Source of the DNA: Caldifarciminota bacterium | Lineage (GTDB): Bacteria > Hydrothermota > UBA3072 | DNA length: 64,000 nucleotides | Direction: 5' to 3' | Assembly: GCA_016930175.1 (NCBI GenBank) | Contig: JAFGHJ010000003.1 | Coordinates: forward strand, 146,706-210,705 | Part shown: positions 24,329 to 33,427 of the stretch, one piece after another | Layout of the letters: every line of letters begins with the position of its first letter | How positions within the stretch are numbered: the first letter of the stretch is position 1 | The notes under the pieces: model-generated | What the model saw: the letters and a program-made list of their open reading frames with translations, nothing else | Database searches by the model: none | What the model was told of the DNA's origin: nothing | Translations under genes and position numbers: made by a program

Positions 24329-26623
24329 CTAAATATAATTAACTATCAACTCCAGAGTACCTTTTAAATCGTCAGGCAGCTTGAGGTTTTTTAATTCTCT
24401 TTTTACCGATTTTTCGATGCATTCTTCGCATGCTTTTCCTTTAGATGTTTTGTAGTTTTTTATTTCGACTTTTTTGACCATACCTGCATCTATTTCAATT
24501 TGTATAGTTAAAGTTACAAGATTCCAGTTTTTTAATATGACTTCAAAGCTCATTTCGAGTTCGTCGGCAAGAAATTCTTCCAGCTTCTTAAGATCCGTTT
24601 TCGGCCCTACGGTTGCCTTACTAATATAGAAGTTTGGCTTTGTTTTCTTCTGGTCTTTAGAGGTTACTGACCTATCCATTTTTACTTCTGGGGCATATTC
24701 CGCTGCTTTCATCATAACGCCGCCGTAAGGGGCAAATCTTGATGCTGAGGTGTAGTCTCCCACCGCATAATCGCTGACGCCCTGAGGGAGAGGCAGGGGC
24801 TGTTTTACTGTAACCACTTCTCCGGTTTTGCGGATAATTTTATCTACTGCAACAAATGAAGTGTATTGGGTCATTAAATGGTATTTAAGTCCGAGTTTTG
24901 TTACTTCATCTTTTACATCAGTTCCTACTTTACCGTAGTCGTCCAGTGTTGCGATTCTTTCTCTTGCCCACAGATATTTGATGGCAGAATTTTTTTCATC
25001 TTCCATAGAATTTTTAACCTTTATTTCTTTTTTATAATTGCCGTTTGCCGTTTTACCTGTTACCACTATATTTCCTGAGGCTTCTCTGTATTTGCCGAAA
25101 AGTATAAGAGGTCTTTCCTCGAAAAGATCGGGCATGCTGATTGGTTCGATACCATAAGCATCGAATCCTTTAAGGTCAGTTTTTATATCGGTAAGCATAG
25201 GATGTTGAATGTAATTTAAAAATTTGGCGGCTTTTTCTTTAGCCTCTTCCTGATTTATAACGATAAAAGGTTCGCCTTTTCCCGCGCGTGCCATTCCTTC
25301 GATGAGGTAGCGATTTACCGACGAACCGATACCGAAAGCAAAGAAATTATTTTCACTGAGGTTTTCCCGTATGTGGTCAAAAGCTTCTTTTTCTACTGAA
25401 ATGTACCCGTCGGTAGCAGTTACGATGATTCTTGACAGGCCTTCTTTTTTAGGCAGAGTTGATATTCTGTTTAGGGCGTCAAGTAATCTCGTCCCGCCGC
25501 CTCCTGTCTGGGACATAACCATTTCTATTGCCTTCTTTTTGTTTTCTTTTGTTGCGGATAGAGGTCTCTCTGATAGGAAAGAGGAGCCTCCCGAAAAGAA
25601 AAGAATGTTAAAATAGTCCTTTTCTCTTAATCCTTCAACAATCTCCTTTATGAGAGCTTTTGACACATCTAGTGGGAAACCGTGCATCGAACCGGAAACA
25701 TCTACAACAAAGAGATATTCACGAGGAGGAACCATATCGATATTTACTCTGTCCGGCGGCTCAAGCATGAGAAGAAAGAAGTTTTCTTCCTCGCCTGGAT
25801 AGAGTAATAGACCGGTTTGTATTTGATTTCCTTTAAGCGAATATCTGAGAATAAAATCTCTGTTTCCTCCGTATTTCTCTTTTTTAGATAGGGTTATTGT
25901 TGCTTTGTCGTATTCTTTGTTGATGTCGACATTGTGCGTGGGAACCACAACCTTCGATATCGGGATTCCTGTTTTTAGGTCAACTTTTATGTCGAATTTA
26001 TAAGGGGGTTGTTCCTTTTCGTGAATATAGGGAGTCGCGGTCCAGTCTTCCTTTTCTTTTTGTTCTCCGGTGAATCTCGGACCCACAACCGTAGGGAATA
26101 CATATTCATAAATCCCTTTTTCCGGAACAAGCATCTCTGTGTATTTAACGATTACTTTTACTTCATCTCCGGGCATTATATTGGCGACTTTCATCTGGAA
26201 AACGTTAGGGCGTTTTTGTTCTAAGAGTGATGCTACTTTTCCGTCGTCTTTCGCGTCTTCATATATTTGCCTGGCTTTTTCCGTTTCTTCTATTTCCGCG
26301 TCGATTATGCGTTCACCTATTTTCATTCTCATAGCGTGGATTGCGGATTTCGTACCGAGAGGGAAAACATATACTGCTTCTATTGTTTTTTTTCCGTCGT
26401 TCTTATAAACCTGTGTTAGTTCAATTTCTGCGGTTACTCCGGCAATATTAACTTCAGCTTTTGTTTCGAGGAGAGGAAAACTTTCAACATCTGAGTCTCC
26501 CTGTACTAAGAAATACGGAGATGAAGCGTCCTTTTCGCCGGTCGGTTCTTTTATTTGTGCATTTATTGCTATGCTGAGCAAACTTACTATCATTAAAAAT
26601 ATTATCTCTGGTACTCTTTTCAT
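24329..26623 (-). CDS. Secreted/membrane VIT and VWA domain protein
   Basis: A signal peptide (1-22) is followed by a VIT domain (about 40-165, with the VYVFPLG and PGDEV patterns) and a von Willebrand A domain (about 300-480) whose metal site is intact: DVSGS at 308-312. The C-terminal 100 residues contain CEECIEK and LKLPDDLKG, like the AgmX/TonB-like C-terminal repeats of energy-coupled proteins. Inter-alpha-trypsin-inhibitor-like proteins of this build bind proteins at the cell surface; the exact role is unknown. Ribosome binding site ggagg precedes ATG 26623. It is monocistronic, with a strong terminator. Confidence 0.85.
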   Translation of the reverse strand: MKRVPEIIFLMIVSLLSIAINAQIKEPTGEKDASSPYFLVQGDSDVESFPLLETKAEVNIAGVTAEIELTQVYKNDGKKTIEAVYVFPLGTKSAIHAMRMKIGERIIDAEIEETEKARQIYEDAKDDGKVASLLEQKRPNVFQMKVANIMPGDEVKVIVKYTEMLVPEKGIYEYVFPTVVGPRFTGEQKEKEDWTATPYIHEKEQPPYKFDIKVDLKTGIPISKVVVPTHNVDINKEYDKATITLSKKEKYGGNRDFILRYSLKGNQIQTGLLLYPGEEENFFLLMLEPPDRVNIDMVPPREYLFVVDVSGSMHGFPLDVSKALIKEIVEGLREKDYFNILFFSGGSSFLSERPLSATKENKKKAIEMVMSQTGGGGTRLLDALNRISTLPKKEGLSRIIVTATDGYISVEKEAFDHIRENLSENNFFAFGIGSSVNRYLIEGMARAGKGEPFIVINQEEAKEKAAKFLNYIQHPMLTDIKTDLKGFDAYGIEPISMPDLFEERPLILFGKYREASGNIVVTGKTANGNYKKEIKVKNSMEDEKNSAIKYLWARERIATLDDYGKVGTDVKDEVTKLGLKYHLMTQYTSFVAVDKIIRKTGEVVTVKQPLPLPQGVSDYAVGDYTSASRFAPYGGVMMKAAEYAPEVKMDRSVTSKDQKKTKPNFYISKATVGPKTDLKKLEEFLADELEMSFEVILKNWNLVTLTIQIEIDAGMVKKVEIKNYKTSKGKACEECIEKSVKRELKNLKLPDDLKGTLELIVNYI

Positions 26624-26778
26624 TAATTCCTCCTTTTGGGGTTGTTTATCTGTTTTGATACGATAGCTGCGTTTTAGTTCCGAATTTTATTTGACAGGAA
26701 TACTTTTATTTTCAGAAATTTGTCTTTAGTGTTTTCTAATTTAAGTGTTTAAAACCGTATCGAAGAGTCTACAGGAAT

Positions 26779-27552
26779 TTATCTTTCGACTTTTTCAAGG
26801 TCTTCTTCTTTGTTTAAATCGGCATCGAAGAATTCTTTTGTCTGGGGCAAGTAAACAAAAAGTTGATCCGTGAAATCTATACCTATTTTCACTTTGTTGG
26901 TCTTGCACTCCAGCAAATGACCTCCGCCTTTCCTGTTTTCCGTGATAAAATGAAGGTGGTATTTCGGCACGTTAATGCCGTTTAAATAATCAGGCAGTCT
27001 AAAACCGACCAGTTCTCCTTTGATATTATGAAATTCGAATTCGGGCTGGTTTTTTACGACTTCTGAAAGGAGCGGATATGGTTTTTCTTGCGCAGGTACA
27101 CTGCGTGTGCGAACGTATTTGAACGATCCTTCTATTTTTATTGCGTAAATAATGTTTTCTGTCGGGATAATCTTATCCAGAAGTTCTTCCAGTGATTTAT
27201 AATCAAGCGTGGAATCTAAAATTAAGGTTTTATCTTCTTCGTAAAATGTAACCGCAGAAAAAGGAGTTTTCATCGAATCTGCTGCCGGATAAACTTTGCC
27301 GTCTGCTTTCACCTGATATATATAACCATCGAGCATTAACATTTCCCCGTCGAGTGCGTTAAAAGTGCCGAGACCTAAATCTCCATGTCGCTTTAATTCT
27401 TTAAAAGTCATTTCTCCGTCATATATTCCTTCGAGCAATGCGTTAATTGTGGATAGCTGGAATAAAACGTCCCTATCTATCTCTTTAGTTACGCAGCCTA
27501 ATAAAAGGCTGAAAAGAATATAGATGTAAAACAAATATTTAATCTTAAGCAT
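26779..27552 (-). CDS. alsD: Alpha-acetolactate decarboxylase with lipoprotein signal
   Basis: Converts 2-acetolactate to acetoin. The zinc-binding histidines H199xH201 (YHLHF) and His212 (GGGHLLE) are present, and so are FNALDGEM and the RTRSVPAQEKPYPPL-like substrate region. 257 residues includes a lipoprotein signal: MLKIKYLFYIYILFSLLLGC with lipobox LLGC and Cys20. That predicts attachment to the cell envelope outside the cytoplasm. The known enzyme is usually cytoplasmic, with secreted forms in some bacilli. No acetolactate synthase gene is nearby. It has a ggaggtg ribosome binding site and follows the radical-SAM gene by 36 bp. Confidence 0.88.
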   Translation of the reverse strand: MLKIKYLFYIYILFSLLLGCVTKEIDRDVLFQLSTINALLEGIYDGEMTFKELKRHGDLGLGTFNALDGEMLMLDGYIYQVKADGKVYPAADSMKTPFSAVTFYEEDKTLILDSTLDYKSLEELLDKIIPTENIIYAIKIEGSFKYVRTRSVPAQEKPYPLLSEVVKNQPEFEFHNIKGELVGFRLPDYLNGINVPKYHLHFITENRKGGGHLLECKTNKVKIGIDFTDQLFVYLPQTKEFFDADLNKEEDLEKVER

Positions 27553-27588
27553 TTCACCTCCTTTTACCTTTACGCCTCTGTGGTAAAA

Positions 27589-28713
27589 TCATTTCAACAA
27601 ATTCTCATAGTATCGAGAGCTGCCTGTTTGTAATATTTCTTTTATTATCGACTCCGTTACTTTCCCTACACCTTTTATACTTCGTAAATTCTCTTTTATT
27701 TTAGATAAAGGTTCTTTTAATTTTGATATGGAATAAGCTGCATAGCCGTAAGGAGAGGGTTTTTCTTCAAGTTTTGCAAGGTAGTCAAGTTGTTCTAAAA
27801 TAACTGCTGCAAGATCGTTTTCCTCCAGTATGTCTTTATAAAGGTAAGCAGGTATACGCCGCGGAATTTTATATTTTTTGCTCAGTAAATTAAATGTCTT
27901 ATTTATTGATTCGTAGTATTCTTTCGTCGTTTCTCCCCATTTGTTCTTTAGATATATATTTTCGTATTGAGGGAGAAGATACGGAAAATTTCTCCTTAGT
28001 GTTTCCATAAAATATTCTTTTTGTCTGCCCTCTTTCAAGGTCATTCCTGCGAAGACTATAAAGTCAAGCTCTGTTTCTTTAGCTTTTTTTATTGTGTTTT
28101 CCATAACTTCGGGCGTGTCCGTTATAAAAGGAATAACGGGCATTAAATACATTCCGCAGGCGATCCCTTCTTTTTTGAATTTAGATAAAGTTTTTAGCCG
28201 CTCTGTTGGTGTGGGTACTCCCGGTTCGAAAACAGAACTTATTTCGTCATTGGCGGAGGAAAAACTGAAAGAAACGATAGCTCTATTTTGTTTGTTTATT
28301 TTTTTTATTATATCGATATCTCTTTCTACGAGTGTGGATTTTGTAAGGATATGAACAGGAAATTTTTTCTCATGAAACAATTCCAGAGCCCGGCGGGTTA
28401 ATTTATATTTTTTCTCCAGAGGCTGGTAGCTATCTCCGACGCCGCCTACCAAACCCACAAAGTAATGTTTTAACGGGAGTTTTTTTCTTGTTGGGTCTAA
28501 CTCGCTCTTTAGAATATCTAATGCGTTAATTTTTACGGTTACTTCGTGTCCGAATTCGCCGTCGACATAGTATCCTTCGCTTCGACCGTCACAGTATACG
28601 CAGTTATGAGCGCATCCTCTGTAGAGGTTCATTCCGTAACTTATCAGAAACCACGAGTCTACTTTTTTAGCTTTTCTAAGAATAGATTTCGCTTTAATTT
28701 CTTTTACGCGCAC
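27589..28713 (-). CDS. SPL-like radical SAM protein with C-terminal helix-hairpin-helix
   Basis: The radical-SAM cluster motif CAHNCVYC (Cys34, Cys38, Cys41) is followed by an SplB/COG1533-type barrel (LTKSTLVERD, IVSFSF, PGVPTPTERL). The last 45 residues contain a helix-hairpin-helix, LRSIKGVGKVTESIIKEI, a non-specific DNA-binding element. Family members include spore photoproduct lyase and many uncharacterised repair-like enzymes. It overlaps the alkylation-repair-like gene by 20 bp, which supports a DNA-repair role. The substrate lesion is unknown. Confidence 0.82.
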   Translation of the reverse strand: MRVKEIKAKSILRKAKKVDSWFLISYGMNLYRGCAHNCVYCDGRSEGYYVDGEFGHEVTVKINALDILKSELDPTRKKLPLKHYFVGLVGGVGDSYQPLEKKYKLTRRALELFHEKKFPVHILTKSTLVERDIDIIKKINKQNRAIVSFSFSSANDEISSVFEPGVPTPTERLKTLSKFKKEGIACGMYLMPVIPFITDTPEVMENTIKKAKETELDFIVFAGMTLKEGRQKEYFMETLRRNFPYLLPQYENIYLKNKWGETTKEYYESINKTFNLLSKKYKIPRRIPAYLYKDILEENDLAAVILEQLDYLAKLEEKPSPYGYAAYSISKLKEPLSKIKENLRSIKGVGKVTESIIKEILQTGSSRYYENLLK

Positions 28714-29521
28714 TTCTCTTATAAATTTTTTTCTTGTATTTATATTCGTCGACTTTTAATAAATTCAAAACCTTATTTTTATCTTTTTTTATCAGATTAC
28801 GGCATGCCCTGTATGCAATCCAGTATGAATTTTCATTATCGCTGTCGACAAGTTCTTTGACTATTTTATAAACAAGGTCTGGGTGATGTTTTGCGAGATC
28901 GCTCAAATTATTGCCGACAGCGGTTCTTGGATATGATGAGCTTTCTTTAAATAAGTTTCTGAGTATGGATAAAGGATATTCCGGTCTTTCATAAAACCAT
29001 TTGTTTTCTTGAACCGGTCTTAAGGTTTCGGCAACGAATCGACGAATATTTGAGTAACTGGAACTTACAAGATTAAGTAATATTTTTTTTGCCGTGTTAG
29101 GGTGCTTCTTTATAATCTTTCTGAAAAACATTTGGGCAAGTTCTCTGTTATCAAAATCCGGAGAATCGGCAGCCGAAACGAAGTAAGGGAGAGTCCGTTT
29201 AGGGTCTTCTAAACCGCAGAAAGAAATTATACCGAGTGAAACTCCTTTACTTTTGAAGCCCTTACTTTTCTCATACAAATCGGCGGCAATCTCGAAATTC
29301 ACAGGTCCTATTTCGGATAGCTTTTCAAAGATATTTTTTGATAATAGTTTTATAACATGTACTCTGCCGAAAGAAATTCTTCTTTTGTCGGGGATTTTTT
29401 TATATAGTTGATCGAAAATCAGCTCTATATTATTAACTGCGAGGTTATATTTGTCTTTCAGTATGTTATCTGTTATTTTTTTATCGATATCTTTTTCTAA
29501 TTTGTCACTTAGTAGTTTCAT
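28694..29521 (-). CDS. HEAT-repeat DNA alkylation repair-like protein
   Basis: An all-helical protein with HEAT-like repeats. The wording SNIRRFVAETLRP, LSILRNLF and YPRTAVGNNLSDLAKHHPDLV matches DNA alkylation repair proteins of the AlkC/AlkD type, which remove N3- and N7-alkyl purines without flipping them. The positively charged C-terminus ends KKKIYKRSARKRN. It begins 5 bp after a methyltransferase gene and overlaps the SPL-like gene, forming a three-gene unit. Catalytic residues were not matched one by one, so glycosylase activity is inferred from family resemblance. Confidence 0.75.
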   Translation of the reverse strand: MKLLSDKLEKDIDKKITDNILKDKYNLAVNNIELIFDQLYKKIPDKRRISFGRVHVIKLLSKNIFEKLSEIGPVNFEIAADLYEKSKGFKSKGVSLGIISFCGLEDPKRTLPYFVSAADSPDFDNRELAQMFFRKIIKKHPNTAKKILLNLVSSSYSNIRRFVAETLRPVQENKWFYERPEYPLSILRNLFKESSSYPRTAVGNNLSDLAKHHPDLVYKIVKELVDSDNENSYWIAYRACRNLIKKDKNKVLNLLKVDEYKYKKKIYKRSARKRN

Positions 29522-29526
29522 TACGT

Positions 29527-30222
29527 TTAAGGCTTTATGCCTCCATAAACGGCAAAATTGTAGTATTTCCAGATTATATCTGTTTTTTTAAATCCTATTT
29601 CTTTCAACCATTTGATCTGGTCTATTATTTTCGCGGGTCTGTCTTCGTCTTCGTATTTAGGGCACCAGATATTTTCAACTTCACTCTGAGATATTTTTCT
29701 CTGCATAAATTCTTTCCACTTATTCATGTATAAATTCTGTAAAGTTTCGCTTGAACCTAAAACGACATCTGCGTTGTAAAACACGCCATTTTTGTTAAGT
29801 GCATCAAAGATTTTTTTAAAAAACTTTTTCTTCTCCTGGTTGTCTCTTAAATGGTGAAGAGCAAGAGAGGTTACCACAATGTCGTATTTTCTGTTAAAAT
29901 TAAATTTATGAAAATCTGCTACAATATATTCAATATTTTTATATCTTGCGAGTTTTACTTTTGCCGTTTCAATCATGTTAGCTGCCAGGTCTACGCATGT
30001 TAAAATTGAATCAGGGTAACGTTCGAGAATCATTTTTGCAATCGTTCCGGTTCCGCATCCGAGATCCGCCACTCTTATTTTTTGTGTTTTTGGATACGGC
30101 AGAGCAAGAATTAAAGCTTCCAGCATTTCTTTATAAAAAGGAATAATTTTGAGTATTATATCATCGAATTCTTTTGCTTCTTCTTCGAAGTGTTTTTTTA
30201 TTTTGTTCAACTTACCCCCCAT
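29527..30222 (-). CDS. Class I SAM-dependent methyltransferase
   Basis: A Rossmann-fold methyltransferase with glycine motif I VADLGCGTGT (51-60), acidic loop DLAANMIE, motif IV VTSLALHHL and a typical UbiE/TrmA-like layout (231 residues). The substrate is unknown; the neighbours suggest a nucleic-acid or small-molecule role. The ATG at 30222 lies two bases from the predicted +1 of the TATAAT box at 30231-30236, and there is no ribosome binding site, so the mRNA is inferred to be leaderless. It is first of the methyltransferase, alkylation-repair-like and SPL-like unit. Confidence 0.85.
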   Translation of the reverse strand: MGGKLNKIKKHFEEEAKEFDDIILKIIPFYKEMLEALILALPYPKTQKIRVADLGCGTGTIAKMILERYPDSILTCVDLAANMIETAKVKLARYKNIEYIVADFHKFNFNRKYDIVVTSLALHHLRDNQEKKKFFKKIFDALNKNGVFYNADVVLGSSETLQNLYMNKWKEFMQRKISQSEVENIWCPKYEDEDRPAKIIDQIKWLKEIGFKKTDIIWKYYNFAVYGGIKP

Positions 30223-30230
30223 GTACTTAA

Positions 30231-30259
30231 ATTATACTGACATTTTATGTTTGAATCAA
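30231..30259 (-). promoter_or_regulatory. Predicted promoter of the methyltransferase/repair unit
   Basis: On the minus strand: TTGATT (30259-30254), 17 bp, TATAAT (30236-30231), with +1 predicted at about 30224, next to the ATG. Confidence 0.65.
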
Positions 30260-30284
30260 GGGGGAATTTTGATTTAAAATTAAA

Positions 30285-30316
30285 AAAAACCGCATGAATT
30301 GCATCATGCGGTTTTT
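30285..30316. terminator. Bidirectional intrinsic terminator
   Basis: Stem AAAAACCGCATGA / TCATGCGGTTTTT with loop attgca. It has a T-run on both strands, suits termination of the minus-strand gene ending at 30369, and insulates the promoter at 30231-30259. Confidence 0.85.
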
Positions 30317-30368
30317 AGATTAAAACAGAATTAATATATAAATCTTAATTCATTGTTGGTTTTTTTTC

Positions 30369-30836
30369 TTAGAAAATTCCGAATTTGAAACCGCCAGAAA
30401 GCCTGAGTGTGACATCTGTATCAACATCACCGGTTAAAATAAGAAGGCTGGGTTCAAGAAAGAGTTTATTCCCTTTTCCCAGAGATGCCTCATAACCAGC
30501 TCCTCCCCCAAGTGTAACTATGGTGGTTACATCGCCCGCCTGCAGTCCAAAAATAAGATTCAGATATGAAATGATATCCGCAATGTTAGTATAATAAAGA
30601 AGTTCCAAATTGCCTGGATGGTTGAGACTGAAAACCGTATAATCTCCAAAAATCAGTTCAGCAAGGTTAACCCTTATGCCAATTTTCTTTGTAGGATTAG
30701 CTATAATGTCGGCTCCAATCCCAACATTTACGCTACTAATATAAAGACTTGCTCTTGGGGCGAGTTCAAGCTTCGGTCTTGCACTAAGGGGTAAAACAAC
30801 TAATAAGACTGCTAACAATAAAAATACTTTTTTCAT
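30369..30836 (-). CDS. Small exported beta-barrel-like protein, hypothetical
   Basis: A 155-residue protein with a clear signal peptide (MKKVFLLLAVLLVVLPLSA) and alternating hydrophobic strands ending LRLSGGFKFGIF, a C-terminal aromatic pattern like outer-membrane barrels. An upstream in-frame ATG at 30857 exists, but the AGGAGG lies between the two ATGs, so the second (30836) is the start. It has the best promoter in its neighbourhood and its own terminator, which suggests solid expression. Function not recognised. Confidence 0.7.
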   Translation of the reverse strand: MKKVFLLLAVLLVVLPLSARPKLELAPRASLYISSVNVGIGADIIANPTKKIGIRVNLAELIFGDYTVFSLNHPGNLELLYYTNIADIISYLNLIFGLQAGDVTTIVTLGGGAGYEASLGKGNKLFLEPSLLILTGDVDTDVTLRLSGGFKFGIF

Positions 30837-30868
30837 TTGTTTCCTCCTTTTTTTCAAATGTTTCAGGT

Positions 30869-30897
30869 ATTATATGGATAACGGGAATAAATGTCAA
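30869..30897 (-). promoter_or_regulatory. Consensus promoter of the small barrel-like gene
   Basis: On the minus strand: TTGACA (30897-30892), 17 bp, TATAAT (30874-30869), a perfect sigma70 consensus. The leader of about 30 nt contains the AGGAGG ribosome binding site. Confidence 0.85.
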
Positions 30898-30934
30898 GTA
30901 TTAAATTAACACCATGTCATTTGTTTTTTGAACT

Positions 30935-31112
30935 AAGCTCTTTGCTTTTAGCTTAAAAAGGCACTGCGTCCACTGTGGTTAATATTTTAGTTAGGAGGTT
31001 GGGAAGTTAGAGGGTTAAAACAACAAAAAATCTCCGTATCCTCTGTGGTTCAAAACAAAATCTGAATCGGGGTGGGGTGTGACTTAGTGTCTTTGTGTCT
31101 TGGTGGCTAATT
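30935..31112. repeat. Mosaic repeats 3' of the zinc-ribbon cluster
   Basis: Modules include 'gtccactgtggttaatattt', 'gaggttgggaagttagaggg', 'ccgtatcctctgtggttcaa' and 'cttagtgtctttgtgtcttg'. No gene is present. It sits between the promoter of the barrel-like gene and the end of the zinc-ribbon operon. Confidence 0.6.
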
Positions 31113-31113
31113 T

Positions 31114-31833
31114 TCAGTTTTTTTCGAGTTTTGCCTTTATCTTTTCCCAGTCCTTCAATGCATTTTTAAAAATTTTATGTCCTTTTAAACCGTCCACAAG
31201 CATCGCCCCTTCTTCGTAAAAGGGAATAGCTGCAATTCTGGCTTTTTCATAATAGAAAATAATATCCGCACCTTGAAGTCCCATTAATCCCTTATCTGTG
31301 TGATATTGGATGGAAAGAAACATAACTTTTGCAAGTTCGACTGCGTCTTCCAGGGAGTATTCAGCTCCGACCATATCCTTGGGAGAATCGCTTTCAAGCT
31401 TTGGCGGCTTTACCGTAAATAAATATCCCGGCTGGTCCATTAATTGATAGCGGTTTGTAACGCCGAATGCAGGAACAAAAAACAACATCTTATCTATAGG
31501 CTTTTCTTTTTTGAGAAGACCTGCAAGAAAACTCGTGAAACGGTCATTGCTTAAAATTTCCGGAGGAATTTGATTTATATCTATGTTAGGCTTCTTACTG
31601 ATAGATATTTTGCTTAAAATCTGCCACATCGGTAGATAATATAATTTATTATTCGCAAATTCTTCTTTTGGCTTTACAAAAATGATATCCACTTTTTTAA
31701 ATTTGTCCCGGGTAACCTCAAATCCCGAACCGCAGTTCGAGCAGAAATGGACAATGTCATCTTCTCCGCTTTCTATGTCGATTCCACAATCCGGACAACG
31801 TAAAGGTATAAGTTTAATATCAGTCGTCGCCAT
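31114..31833 (-). CDS. Zinc-ribbon protein of the SPFH cluster, unknown function
   Basis: Starts with MATTDIKLIPLRCPDCG: a four-Cys zinc ribbon (CPDC and CSNC in the first 45 residues) followed by a globular alpha/beta region without membrane segments. 239 residues. ATG 31833 is preferred over the longer frame (31884) because the latter runs through the previous gene's membrane segment; the chosen start overlaps that gene by 14 bp. It has a ribbon like that of the two genes before it. Probably cytoplasmic and acting with the membrane-bound ribbons. No family recognised. Confidence 0.65.
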   Translation of the reverse strand: MATTDIKLIPLRCPDCGIDIESGEDDIVHFCSNCGSGFEVTRDKFKKVDIIFVKPKEEFANNKLYYLPMWQILSKISISKKPNIDINQIPPEILSNDRFTSFLAGLLKKEKPIDKMLFFVPAFGVTNRYQLMDQPGYLFTVKPPKLESDSPKDMVGAEYSLEDAVELAKVMFLSIQYHTDKGLMGLQGADIIFYYEKARIAAIPFYEEGAMLVDGLKGHKIFKNALKDWEKIKAKLEKN

Positions 31834-32758
31834 ATTGTAACCACCAGACGAAAAACCCGGTAAACAAAGCAAAGACAAAAGCAACTACGCCGTCTACTAA
31901 AAAAGATATTAAAGAGACAATAATTCCGGATAAGCCAATGATACCGTATAATGCATTCAGTCCCAGGAAAACCTTTTTACTCTCGGCTTTTTTCTTTTTA
32001 GTTTTGTCTTTTACCAGGGCTTTCCCATCTACGGCATCAAAGGAATATGTGTAAAATTCCTGGCCGGATTTGACTCTCGCAAAATATATGGGGTTAAAAT
32101 AAATGATTGCTTTTTTCTTTATTGCGCGCAGATAATATTCGAATTCATTAAAATCTCTATAATCTCTTATGATTTCGTCGATGAGCATATCCGAAGCTTT
32201 TTCCATATATTCTTTTATCGGTAAGGGCAAGTCAAAAACGTTTCCGTATTTATGAAGAGCTTCATCGTCGTAGACCTCGAATTTCTTCCCTTCCGTGCTC
32301 ACTCTGTGTATCCCGTAACGGTAAAATTCGGAAGGGTCTAATTTGACTTCTAAAATACGCCTTACTCTCTTTTTGATTCTCTTTTCGCCAACCATACGGG
32401 GTGTACTCATTGTATCTATATTCATACCGGAGTCGGTATAAGTAGGTTCCTGCACAATAACACCTTTTTTATAACCTCCCAGCCAACCTATTATCTCTGA
32501 AGAAACCTTTATAAATGGGACATAAATAAGAGAAACATCAATGATATCTACGTTCATCCCGAATCTTTCCCTTAAAATGTTTTTAGGCTTGTCTATTTTA
32601 GGTTTTGCGAAAACTCTCGGAGCTCCGATTTTATTTGTTATCAAAAGACTGCTATTACAGAACTTGCATTTTGTGGTTGTGTATCCTTCTGTTACATCGA
32701 TTTCGGAACCGCAATTCGGACACGAAAAAGCGATGACAGCAAGCGTACTTTTAGCCAT
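31820..32758 (-). CDS. Zinc-ribbon membrane protein, YdjG-like
   Basis: An N-terminal zinc ribbon (CPNC at about 14-17, CKFC at about 32-35) leads into a long soluble region and one or two C-terminal membrane segments (about 262-308) ending WWLQYGDD. The ribbon-plus-membrane layout recalls Bacillus YdjG, which works with the SPFH/zinc-ribbon protein YdjI at the membrane with PspA; this is a family-level resemblance only. It overlaps its neighbours on both sides (8 and 14 bp), so it belongs to a tightly coupled set. Confidence 0.65.
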   Translation of the reverse strand: MAKSTLAVIAFSCPNCGSEIDVTEGYTTTKCKFCNSSLLITNKIGAPRVFAKPKIDKPKNILRERFGMNVDIIDVSLIYVPFIKVSSEIIGWLGGYKKGVIVQEPTYTDSGMNIDTMSTPRMVGEKRIKKRVRRILEVKLDPSEFYRYGIHRVSTEGKKFEVYDDEALHKYGNVFDLPLPIKEYMEKASDMLIDEIIRDYRDFNEFEYYLRAIKKKAIIYFNPIYFARVKSGQEFYTYSFDAVDGKALVKDKTKKKKAESKKVFLGLNALYGIIGLSGIIVSLISFLVDGVVAFVFALFTGFFVWWLQYGDD

Positions 32759-33413
32759 GGTGTTTTCCTTTATCGTAGTACCATAAAAGAGATGTAATAA
32801 TAGCTACAGAAATCAGTCTAAACGGTAAACTGGGAAAAAATAAGGCTACAAGGACAATAATAGTAAAGGAAAGCAGGGCAAAAGTATGGTGATTTTTTCC
32901 ACTTGTTTTTCCCCCTTCAATTCTATTAGAAAGGATATTTCCCCTTGCACCATCTACAAAATAAACCGCATTATCGTCTTTTGACGTGAAGAAAGGCAAA
33001 TAAATGAGTCCGATAGATTCAATCTCTTCGCCTTCTTCTGTTTGTTGAAGTGCTTCTTCGACCGATAGATCCGGCTCGGGAACTTCAATTTCAAGAGTTA
33101 TTCTATCTCCCTGAGGGATATAACTATTGATTCCTATTAAGTCGGTCTTTTTCCCGGGTAAGAAGATTGTCTGCTCGCGCATTTTTATTCGATAAAAGGG
33201 AAAATACTCAAGTTTCACCTTTAGTTTTTTACCTGATATATTATGAAGCAAACTTTCGGCTACGCGAGCATCGAGGGTGGGCTTTATAGATTCTTTTGTA
33301 AGTACTTTATCTTTTTCGTAATATAAATGGGTACTACAATACGGGCATTTTACAACTTTATGTTCTATCCCCGTTTTTATTACTGCATCACATTGAGGGC
33401 ATCTGATTTCCAT
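32751..33413 (-). CDS. Zinc-ribbon membrane protein, second copy
   Basis: Opens MEIRCPQCD with a partner pair KCPYC (zinc ribbon in the first 30 residues). A beta-rich region follows, and a C-terminal hydrophobic stretch (about 177-212) forms one or two membrane helices. 220 residues. It has the same general plan as the gene downstream (31820-32758), so the pair may have arisen by duplication and divergence. The gap to the SPFH gene is 14 bp. A cytoplasmic ribbon anchored to the inner membrane is inferred. Confidence 0.65.
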   Translation of the reverse strand: MEIRCPQCDAVIKTGIEHKVVKCPYCSTHLYYEKDKVLTKESIKPTLDARVAESLLHNISGKKLKVKLEYFPFYRIKMREQTIFLPGKKTDLIGINSYIPQGDRITLEIEVPEPDLSVEEALQQTEEGEEIESIGLIYLPFFTSKDDNAVYFVDGARGNILSNRIEGGKTSGKNHHTFALLSFTIIVLVALFFPSLPFRLISVAIITSLLWYYDKGKHHG

Positions 33414-33427
33414 TCAAATCAGATATT

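Noticed and set aside
26640..26778. TTGACA at about 26691 as a promoter
   Set aside because: It lies on the plus strand with no plus-strand gene downstream and no matching -10 box.
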